Origin: Chlamydomonas sphaeroides
Taxonomy: Eukaryota > Chlorophyta > Chlorophyceae > Chlamydomonadales > Chlamydomonadaceae
DNA: 26,000 nt
Direction of reading: 5' to 3'
Assembly (NCBI GenBank): GCA_001662425.1
Contig: BDDC01001455.1
Span: 1-26,000, forward strand
In this document: in pieces, positions 1-8,204 of the stretch
How positions within the stretch are numbered: position 1 is the stretch's first letter
Layout of the letters: each line of letters begins with the position of its first letter
Notes under the pieces: model-generated
Told to the model about the DNA's origin: nothing
Database searches by the model: none
The model's input: the letters and a program-made list of their open reading frames with translations, nothing else
Made by a program: the position numbers and the translations under genes

Positions 1-87
1 CACCACCGCACCCAGGTCCCACCACCGCACGCAGGTCCCACCACCGCACGCAGGTCCCACCACCGCACCCAGGTCCCACCACCGCAC
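1..87. repeat. 19-bp tandem repeat, about 4.6 copies
   Basis: Four full copies of a 19-bp unit (CACCACCGCACCCAGGTCC, with C/G variation at one position) and a partial fifth run from the first base, so the array probably extends left of the window. It lies downstream of the last visible exon of the minus-strand chromatin-protein gene and may sit in one of its introns or its 3' region. Spacers are absent and the unit is short, so this is a minisatellite, not CRISPR. Confidence 0.95.
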
Positions 88-234
88 CGCTGTGGGCGAG
101 GCTGCAGGCGCCCTGGCCTGGTCCCCTACGCCCCCGGTCCCATCCTGCCATGTTGCAAGTCAGCAACAGCCTTCCCGCCTCTCCTCCTTCCCCGCGGCCG
201 CTCCCGCCGCCTCCAAGGATCCCGGGAGCCTTAC

Positions 235-3200
235 CTCCTGGCAATCATGCCCCCTGCCGCCTTCTCCAGAGACGCGCCACCCTCCTCCTTGTCTGCCCGC
301 TTGTCGTAGGTGAGGAAGGTGGCGGGGTCGGTGCCTGAGTAGTTGGGGGGCGGGCCGCCGGGCTCGGCCTCGGCCGCCTTGCTCTTGCGGCCGCCCTTGG
401 CCTTCTTGGGTGACCTGCGCCGGGTGGCCGAGGGGCAGCTGGTGGCCACCGCTCGCCCGGGGCCCACCGCGCGAGTGCCTACTGGTGCTGGGAGGACATG
501 CGGGCACCCCGGGGTGCTGGCCGACGCCGCGGAACCAGCCATGCTCGCACACACCACGGCCCGCCAGCACCCGGCACGCTAACCTACCGCTACCCGATCA
601 TCGCTTCGCGGCCGGCCCTCACCCTACGCCAGCCGCCGCCGGTCCGCCAGCGCCGTCGGCCTCGACTTTCTGTGCCGCCGCTTTGGCGCCCTTCCGCTTG
701 GCGCCGCTGGCCGGAGCCGCGTCATCAGCGTCCTTGCCCTCCGGGGGCGGTTCCTCGGCCTCCTCCGCTGCCGCCTCCGCCTCCTCAGCTGCTGCCTCCG
801 CTGTCTCCTCCGCTGCGTCTTCCGCAGCGTCTTCCGCTGCCTCCGAATCTGCCTCTGACTCTGCCTCCTGCGCTGCCGCCTTGCCGCCTGCCTTGCCGCC
901 CCTTTTGCCGCCTGCCTTGCCTGCCGCCTTGCCTGCCGCCTTGCTGCCCGCCTTGCCGCCGGCCTTGCCACCCACCTTGCCGCCCGCCTTGCCTGCCACC
1001 TTGCCACCCGCTTTGCTGCCCGTCTTTTCCTCGACAGGCGCTGCTTTGGCGGCAGACTTATTGGCAGCCGCCTTGGCTTTCTTGTCCGTCGGCGGCTGCT
1101 TGCCTGAGGCTGCCTTGGCGTCGGCGGCCTCTTCGGCCGCTGCCTTCTTGGCTGTGGCGGCTTCGTCCGCAGCAAGCTTCGCGGCGGCCCCCTCGCCCGC
1201 TGCTGCAGCCCAGGCGGGGGTGGGCAGCTGCTCGGGCTGAGCCGCACCCGCCAGCGCCGCCACTCCCTCCCTGGCTGCCAGCCACAGCTGCTGCGGCCGC
1301 AGCTCCAGCGCCGCTAGCTCGGGTGCAAAGGACGACAGCTGCGGCGGCAGGCAGCAGGAGCGGGGGCAGCAGGGGCCGGCAGCAGCTCGCCCAGGATGCC
1401 AGCACGCCACACCACGCCCAACAGTGGCGCAGCCACCAGGGGTCCCACCTGCCTACGCCGCCTTGAAATCAGCGCTGTGGCCCGCGCCAGCCAGCGGCAG
1501 GCCCGGCTACCCCCCCACCTGGCGCCCAGCCGGCCAATCCGGTCGCGCGGCCCGCCCCGCGCCTCCCCGCATGACCACCTTCCCCACGCCCCGCTCACCA
1601 TGTCCTGGCCCGCCGCCTCCACGGCCTCCGCCCACAGCTCCGCCTCGCCGCGGCCGCCCTCGCCGCTCTCCTCGCCGTCGTCCGCGGCCGCCGCCCGCAG
1701 CGCCTCCGCCTCTGCCTCTGTCCGCTCCACCAGCAGCGGGCCCAGCAGCGCCAGCCCCTCCTCGGGCCCAGCCACTAGCAGCGCCACGGAGCGGAAGTGG
1801 GCGGGGGGCTCTGTGGGCAAGGGCAGGGCAGGAGGCAGGGCTGGAGCAGAGGCCGGCAAGCCATGAGACGCCTGCGTCTTGATGCGCAGCACCGCAGGCC
1901 CCGCAGCACGGCCCCCGCCCGGCCCCCCTCCCACCCACCCGGCAGCGGGCGCGGCTGCGCCGCGGTGAGCCGCCCCAAGCGCGCGTCCCAGTCCACCGCC
2001 GCCCGGGTGCCGCCCAGCGGCACCGTCAGCTGGTCGGTGGCCGCCAGCAGCGCCACCACCACCGACACCCCCTCCTCGCCCTCGGCCGCCGCCGCCACCG
2101 GCTGCGCCGCCGCCAGCGCGGCCCGCTGCTGCTGCGGCCCCCGCACCGCCGCCAGGGTGCCCTGCCACCAGGCCCCGTCGTGGTACACCTCCAGCAGGCA
2201 GCCCAGCCGCAGCGGGCCGGGCACCGGGCGGGGCGACAGCTGGGGGAGGGGAGGGGCGCGTGGAGCGGTCAGCGCAAGTAGCGGGGGGCAGGGCGGCGGG
2301 TCGGCAGGGCGGTGACGATTGAGGCGTTCCACGACGCCGGGCAGCATGCTGGGGCAGCCGGGCGCATGCACACCGCCACTCGCGCCTGGCCTTCCACCCC
2401 GCCCTCCACCCCGCTCACCTCTGGCCCCGGCGCCGGCCGCACGGTGTAGCCCTCGCAGCAGTGCACGTCGGCCCCCTGGGCGGCGGCGGCGGCTGCCGGC
2501 AGGGCGCCCTCCGCGGGCCGCACGTCCAGGTGTTCCGCCTCGGTGCCGGGCGGCGGGTGGTAGCCGGGCACTGGGAACCACTCGGCCAGCAGCGGAGAGC
2601 CGGCCTCCTCGCTCACCTGCAGGGGGCGGCAGGTGCGGCGAGGCAGCCCACGGTGGGGCGCGGCGACGGATGGGCAGGCAGCCTTTGTGCCCCCAAACCA
2701 TGCACAACTCGACTTGCCCCCTCCTTCCGAGCCGGCACTCCACACCGCGCCTGGCCGAGCCTGACGGCCAGCCCCTGCGTCCCACCACCACCACCAACGC
2801 TACCCGCCTGCACCCAGGCCCCCCTCCCTGCGCCCCTCCTCCTCCTCCTCCTCCCTGCCTGCCTGACCCCTGCCTCACGTGCAGCTCGTCGTACTGCACC
2901 AGTACGTAGCAGCCCCCGCCGGAACCAGAGCCAGAGCCGCCCGCGCCCCCAGGCGGCGCCTCGCTCAGCGCCAGCGCGCGGCCCGGGAACCAGGCTCCCA
3001 CCAGCCCCTCCTGGTCGTTGTGGACCTGCAGGGGAGGGAAGGCAGGGAGGCCGCCAGGTGAGCAGCCGCAGGCGTCAATGGCTGGCGCCAACCACTGACC
3101 CATTCGCTCCCACCGCCGCCCTTGCTCCCTCCACGGCGCCCACCTCCACCGGGTCCCCGGGCTTGATGGACAATGCGGGGCCGGCCCGGGGCCGCGCCGA

Positions 3201-4416
3201 GGACTTGGGGCCGCCGCCTGCCGCCGTGGGCCGCCTGCCCCCGGTGCTGGCGGGGCCGGCCTTGACAGCGGCCGCGGCAGACTGGGCAGCGGGGCCGGCG
3301 GGTGCCGCGGCGGGGCCAGCAGCTGAAGCCGGTGCAGGTTCCGGCGCTGACCCGGCCTTCCCGCTGGCCGCCGGCTGCGCAGCCGCGCCCGAGGCCCGGG
3401 ATGCGCGGGCAGCCCGCGGGCGCTTGGCGGGCGGCTCGTCCTCCTCCTGGCCGCCGCTGGGGGCCGCATCCTCCTTGGCCTCCGCGGCCCGGCCCTTGCC
3501 GCCGCCCTTCTTTCCCCCGCCGCCCTTGGCGCCGCCCCTAAGGCGCAACACGGCTTTGCTGCCCGGAACGTCACCCCCGACAAGGCACCCGCCCCGCAGC
3601 CGCAGGGCACCATCTGCATCCGTGGCCGCCGCGGAGCCCTCCTCCGCAAGCGCGTCCGCTTCCTGCAAAGGTGTTTGTCAGGGGCTTTGGAAGGCGTCGT
3701 GCTGGCAATCACAACCCCGCCAACAATTCAGCAGCCGCAGGGGCTGGGGACAACGCGCGCCGCGCGCTTGTCCCCGCGAGCCCCACACAGCCTAGCTGCG
3801 CTGCCGCAGCAGCCGATTCCGCCCCTCACCCGCCAGTCGGTAGCCGCCATGTGCTGCTGCAGGAGGCCGCTGACGTCAGCCACCTCCACCCAGCAGCTGC
3901 TGAGGCAGTCAGCAGGCGGCCCGAGGATGCGGACCTGCCGGATGCGCAGCAGCGGCGGAGGGTTCGTGGCGGGCAACCCGCTGGTCAGCGACATAGAACC
4001 GGGCGCGCTGCTGGCGCGTGGAGATTATAACAGTGACGGTGGGTGGTGGGCTGTACCTTGTGGTCGGTGCTGAGGGCTGCCAGGAGGCAGCCACCTGCCG
4101 GCGTGCACCCCGCTGGCGACCATTCCACAGCCTTCCAGGCGACCTCCGTGGCCCCGTTACGTTGGTTAGCATCTATCACGACGTTCTGGGCATACAGCGC
4201 AGAGTCCCGCCAGTCCTGGGGCTTGAAGTCCGGCGAGATGCACGTCAAGTCAACGCTGCCGCAGTTCGCATACGCCCGACCGCCGCCCAGAGCTGCCACG
4301 TTAAGAATTGCGATGGCCTGTCCTGATGCGACAGCCAGCAGGTTGTCCTGAGACCATCTGAGCGCGTCCAAACTGTCAGGCGACTGGAACAGCGACACAT
4401 GGTCCTGCAACGCCAT
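235..4416 (-). CDS. Chromatin/transcription protein: TFIIIC-like WD40 N-terminus, Agenet-like modules, Lys/Ala-rich tail (partial at 3' end)
   Basis: Proposed exons on the minus strand: 4057-4416, 3830-3934, 3144-3662, 2879-3025, 2419-2616, 1939-2239, 1599-1810, 623-1338 and 235-414. These give about 912 residues, and a donor after 235 means the gene continues left. ATG is at 4416. Residues 1-155 (motifs LRWSQDNLLAVASG, AVEWSPAGC, GGCLLAALSTDHK, CWVEVADVSGLL) resemble the first blades of plant transducin-like proteins related to the TFIIIC delta/GTF3C4 propeller. Residues 156-328 are low complexity with two LRLRGG motifs. Residues about 319-443 (PGDPVEV, GLVGAWFPGRAL, YVLVQYDELH, LLAEWFPVPG) and from about 453 (LEVYHDGAWWQGTL) look like Agenet/Tudor-type chromatin-reader modules. 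Residues about 660-850 are Lys/Ala-rich then acidic, like a histone H1 tail. A nuclear role in Pol III or chromatin regulation is inferred. Weak point: the exon 7-8 junction has two candidate acceptors (1338 and 1448); only 1338 keeps frame. Confidence 0.7.
860..1030 (-). repeat. Degenerate 12-bp coding repeat (GGK/AGK tail)
   Basis: Reiterated GCCTTGCCGCCT-like 12-mers on the plus strand encode, on the minus strand, a run of AGGK, VGGK, AGSK and AAGK tetrapeptides in the chromatin-protein gene. The result is a lysine every fourth residue, like H1 or nucleolin-type tails. The repeat encodes protein, so copy-number changes of one unit keep the frame. An acidic EAAEDAAEE-type stretch follows immediately. 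Confidence 0.85.
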
Positions 4417-5194
4417 CGCTATCGTGCTGCTCGCCTAAGCAAATGGCATGGAGCAGCTGCCGTCGCGCATAGTGTACAGTCAGCCCGGTATGCGACACGC
4501 TACGCAAGCAGCATACCGGAAAAGTAGGCGTCAGCTCTTAGCAAGGCAAGGGCGGCTGCTTTCGGTGGCTTTGGCGGGAAAATACAGTGTGCCGGCCCGT
4601 GCCAAACCCTTGGCCGTGACATACCCCGCTAACACGCGCCAACACGCGCCGACCCCCCGCCACACCCCGTGGCCGCAACACACTACACCTTGTAAATGGT
4701 GAGTCGTGATGCACACTCTTAGGCTCGCCGGAAAATAAGTTATGATTGTACCGCTAGGAACCTCGCACGGAAGCAGCGACTCGGTCATTGGTGCCACACA
4801 TTATCCGCAGTGTAGGAGGCGCGGCTGGCACTCATGTGGTGCATAAGCTGGTCCGGACGGAGGCGGAACTCTCGGGTTGAAAGGGCTCCCTGGCAATCGT
4901 CGGCGCGACACGGCAAGCAACGCAACCGTGGGCCCCGGGTTTGGCTGGGTCGGGCAGGGTCAGGGCTTCAGGCCCGCAGCTCTCCGCCGACCCCTTCTCG
5001 CCCTCTGCCCCGCTCGCCTGAACCTCAGCTTTCATGATGAGCTATCGGCAAGGCGCTGCAACCTCCTTGGCCTCGCGCTGAGCTCGTCGAATACCTGGAG
5101 GCCCCCCCTGGAGGCGCTGGCCAGGGTGGCGGACCTCGCCAGGCCGCTGCCGACCACACAGCTTCATGAGAGGGTGAAGGCTAGGGCGGTGGCT
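4417..5194. other. Intergenic region upstream of the chromatin-protein gene
   Basis: This stretch lies 5' of the minus-strand gene starting at 4416. It has noticeably lower GC between about 4430 and 4800 than the flanking exons and holds no ORF with recognisable content. Two short opposite-strand ORFs at 4832-5037 look like random GC-rich reading frames. It probably contains the 5' UTR and promoter of the gene at 4416; I could not assign a TATA box or other defined element. Confidence 0.5.
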
Positions 5195-5455
5195 TCACTC
5201 GTCGCGGCGCGCTCCGGCGCTGCGCGTCAACGCCGTCGCCGACTCCTCATTCCTTGTGGCGAGCGCATCTCCCAAGACGGCTACGCTCGGGTAACACTCT
5301 GCTTCCAGGGGCCGGTCTTCGTGGTCGGCCCCGAGCTCCTCCCGGAAGCCGTCGTATGAGCTGCAGGTGGGGCAGAAGGCCCGCCAGCAGCAGAAGCCCC
5401 ACCGCTCACCCAGCAGCTCCACCAGCGCGCCCAGCTGCGCTGGTGCGGCCGCCAT
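5195..5455 (-). CDS. Small ORF, unknown function
   Basis: An uninterrupted reading frame of about 86 residues begins at an ATG at 5455 (MAAAPAQLGALVELL) and stops at 5195. It has several cysteines and aromatics (WGFCCWRAFCPTCSSYD), an acidic middle and strong C/G at third positions in its first half. I recognise no family. A GTGAGC inside the frame, after the LVELL segment, would be a good splice donor, so it may instead be the first exon of a longer minus-strand gene, or not a gene at all. The opposite strand is also partly open here. Confidence 0.25.
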   Translation of the reverse strand: MAAAPAQLGALVELLGERWGFCCWRAFCPTCSSYDGFREELGADHEDRPLEAECYPSVAVLGDALATRNEESATALTRSAGARRDE

Positions 5456-5763
5456 GGCCGCGCCGCCCACCGCGGCACCCGCTGCAGAGCCGCTGACGCC
5501 GCTGCCTCGAGCCGATACAGGTTGGTGTTCAGCAAGGGGGGGAGCACCCGCAGCCCGCCGGCGCCGCCGGGCCCGCCGCGGCGCCCGGCTCCCCTCCAGC
5601 TGGCGGCGGCCTTACCCACGAGCTCCTCTGTAACAGGAGTTAGCCTGTACGGAGCAAGAGGTCTATCTCTCGAGATGCTTTACGGAGCCACGCAGGGGAG
5701 TGTGCATGCATGGTGCGGCACCCGCCACGGTCTCGCTCTGCCGGGCCATCCACGACGACCTGC

Positions 5764-5962
5764 TGGCGCCCACATGGCGCCCACATGGCGCATACATGGC
5801 GCCCACATGGCGCCCACATGGTGCCCACATGACGCCCACATGGCGCCCACATGGCGCACACATGGCGCCCACATGGCGCCCACATGGCGCCCACATGGCG
5901 CACACATGGCGCCCAAATGGCGCCCACATGGCGCCCACATGGCGCCCACATGGCGCCCACAC
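5764..5962. repeat. 11-bp minisatellite, about 18 copies
   Basis: The unit is ATGGCGCCCAC with scattered point variants (for example ATGACGCCCAC, ATGGCGCACAC and ATGGCGCATAC). Because 11 is not a multiple of 3, the array cycles through all three frames and yields an 11-residue repeat (MAPTWRPHGAH) in every plus frame and a related one on the minus strand. This explains the many long overlapping ORFs here. Its last unit ends in CCCACACAG, a possible splice acceptor, directly before a candidate plus-strand exon. Confidence 0.97.
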
Positions 5963-5964
5963 AG

Positions 5965-6239
5965 CCGCCTGCGCGGGACAAGCCCGGCAGCCCAGCGGCC
6001 AGCGCCTGGCACAGGCGGCGCTGGCCCGGGTGGTGCCGGGCATGGCGCTGGCCTGGGGCAACGCCGCCGCCGCCAAGGCACTGCCAGGCTGCCAGCGGTT
6101 CGCGCAAGTGCGCTGCACCTGGACCAAGGCGCCGGACCTGGACCCCAACACCCGCGTCGACATCGGCATGAGCCGCTTCCTGCAGCCAACCGTCAACGAG
6201 CAGCTGCTGGCGGGCGTGCGGGGACGGCTGAGCAGGCCG
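5965..6239 (+). CDS. Orphan exon candidate, unknown product (partial)
   Basis: After the minisatellite a plus-strand frame with coding-like composition encodes about 91 residues, including LAQAALARVVPGMALAWGN, FAQVRCTWTKAPDLDPN and TRVDIGMSRFLQPTVNEQLL. It is bounded by CACACAG on the left and a GTAGAG on the right; an earlier donor, GTGCGG near 6216, is also possible. Alternating polar and hydrophobic residues in the second half would suit beta-strands, as in a membrane barrel, but this is speculation. I found no convincing partner exon on either side, so it could be a gene fragment or chance. The minus frames here look worse. Confidence 0.3.
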
Positions 6240-6874
6240 GTAGAGCCCGCGGCGGCGGCAGCGCGCAGTGGGGTGGGCGGCGGCGGCAGCGGCAGCAGAG
6301 GTGGGCGTCGGTGCGGCGGCAGCGGCTCAGGCTGCGGGGCAGCAGGGAGGCGAGGGGGAGGGGCAGGGGGCCGCGGGGGACAGCGGTGGGCCGTACGGGT
6401 GAAGGCGTGGTGTCATCCCGCGACGGCAGGGACGGTGCTTGGGTGGCGGAAGTGGGCAGCGGAGGGGAAAGGCCTGAGGCGTAGGAGCAGATGCGGGGCG
6501 GTGGACTGTGGCAGTCGGGCATGTGTGTACCTGACTACCCCTCACGCAGCCCAATGCCGGTCGCCGCTAGCACCCAAGAACCAAGGCTGCCGGTGGGGGG
6601 GGGCCTGTCAGGCCCTGCTGCGGTGCTGCGAGCCGGGCTCGTGGCACCGCACCAGCTGCCCTCACCGCGCTTTTTGTTGGAGCTTAATGAACAGGGTTAC
6701 AGTGGTCCGTGCTGGTGGGGCTGCCCTCAGACATGCCGACATCCTCACCCTTCACATACGAGCCCAAACCAGCTATGCTAGCACCATAGGACCGGTCTGA
6801 CGCACATGACCCGCCGCTAGAGGACTACTTGATGGACTCAGCCCCCAATTTTCAGGACCGGTCCGGTGGTGCTA

Positions 6875-6907
6875 GACCCTCAAAATGGGCTCGCCGTTTT
6901 GAGGGTC
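6875..6907. repeat. Perfect inverted repeat, 11-bp arms, 11-nt loop
   Basis: The arms GACCCTCAAAA (6875-6885) and TTTTGAGGGTC (6897-6907) are exact reverse complements around an 11-nt loop. Flanking CCGGT and ACCGG sequences could extend the pairing imperfectly. It lies in sequence with no supported gene. It could be a short foldback (MITE-like) remnant, an RNA hairpin or a terminator-like structure; the sequence does not decide. Confidence 0.85.
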
Positions 6908-8166
6908 TTTTGAACCGGCGTCCCTCCCGTGTGGCTTGGCAGGTTCTCTCCCCCGTGGCCGCCGGGGAGGGAGGTGCAGTGAGCGCGCTGGCAGCTGGGC
7001 AGCGTGTGCGCCCTACCGGTACTGTTGCTGTTGATGCCGCTATAGCCAGCAGCCGGCGCGGCACGAAAGGGGGACAGCCTGGCTTCGTTCGACGCGCGAT
7101 ACCGTGCAGCGGCCCGGCAAGCGGCCAGGGCCAGCATCGTTCGGCCAAGATGGCGGACATGGGGCTGGTGAATGCGACGAGGCGAGGGCGGGCTGTGTTG
7201 CAGATGTGGTCACAACGTGACTGCACACAGCCCTGCGACCACGAGCGCCCCTGCCAGCCAGGCAGCCTGCCGCCTGCATTGCATGCCCCGGCCGCGGCCT
7301 ATAGCACAGCTCGACATGCACCACAGCAAGCGCCACGAACATCCCCAGCAACAACAACGGCCAAGCGACAAGAACAACAACAACATAAACGCCAGTGCGA
7401 GTGCCAGTGCGCTGCACAGCCACAGGCCATGGGAGCGCACCCGCACACACCCGCGGTCGTGCCTCCCGGCGGCGGCCACACGCAACCACCGCACATGTAT
7501 GCGCCTCCCGTCCCCAAGGCCCCCGCGCACACACATAGCGAGCGCGTGCCGCGCGGGGGTCGTTAACGTGGATTATGAATGAACACGCAAGGCGTGCTGT
7601 GCGGGGATCGGCACTAGAGTACTTTAAAGTAAACGCACCAGCAACGGCTTTATTTCCGGCAGGATGGGGTCCGACCCCCAACGACCTGCCCGCTTCGTGT
7701 ACAGACTGTGCACCTCACAGCTGCTCCCCGCCGCCCCACCCATCCAATCATTGTAAGCTGCACCGCCATCCGCCGCACCGCAGTACCGCCGCCTGGCCAC
7801 CGTCGCAGCACCGTGTGGCCCCCGCCCTGTGCCTGGCGGGCTACGCCTCGCCAGCAGCCCCGCAACCCTCCCCGCCCAGGCAGCCCATGGATCTACCGGG
7901 TGCCGGGCCCGCCACCAGATGGCCCGCACCAGCCGCATGCAGTGCACGTATCGCCATAATGGAGCAGTGAGGAGGGACGTGATGAATCTTCAACCTGCCC
8001 GTGCAACCGATGCATTGCGCCAACCGCCATTCTCTCCAGCGCGACCACACACAAACAAGAGCGCGCCGCTCACATGACAGCCGCCACCCCATACTACCAT
8101 TGCATGGCCGCATCGAGGCACATCGTAATCGCATCTTCATGGCAGCAATCCCGGCAGCAATCCCGG

Positions 8167-8187
8167 CAGCAGCAGCAGCAGCAGCAG
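8167..8187. repeat. (CAG)7 microsatellite
   Basis: Seven CAG units lie just downstream, on the minus strand, of the F-box/LRR stop codon, so in that transcript they would form a CUG run in the 3' UTR. Two direct copies of GGCAGCAATCCC-like sequence precede it. Confidence 0.95.
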
Positions 8188-8204
8188 CATGGACCCTCCC
8201 AGCC

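Larger units (their letters stand above)
6240..8204. other. No gene recognised; intron or intergenic and 3' UTR of the F-box gene
   Basis: From 6240 to about 6500 the sequence is GGC/GCA-rich with no conserved content. Between 6550 and 8200 the ORFs on both strands (for example 7040-7681 minus and 7172-7582 plus) have no domain, poor composition and mutual overlap. Two features stand out: the perfect inverted repeat at 6875-6907 and two copies of AGGACCGGTC. The right end should contain the 3' UTR of the F-box/LRR gene, whose stop is at 8205. Confidence 0.5.

Noticed and set aside
410..1466. Plus-strand Ala/Pro-rich ORFs of 276 and 322 residues
   Set aside because: Antisense of the Lys/Ala-rich exon of the minus-strand chromatin gene; no domain and no splice context.
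1775..3712. A single 645-residue minus-strand ORF
   Set aside because: It mixes real Agenet-like exon pieces with intron read-through and wrong-frame sequence; the spliced model is better supported.
5522..6800. Plus-strand ORFs of 320 and 366 residues and minus-strand ORFs of 155-177 residues across the 11-bp array
   Set aside because: The 11-bp unit lacks stops in all these frames, so long overlapping ORFs arise automatically. Only the part after 5965 has coding-like content.
7040..7681. Minus-strand ORF of 213 residues and opposite ORF 7172-7582
   Set aside because: Both are open across the same bases, lack recognisable domains and have composition typical of random GC-rich sequence.
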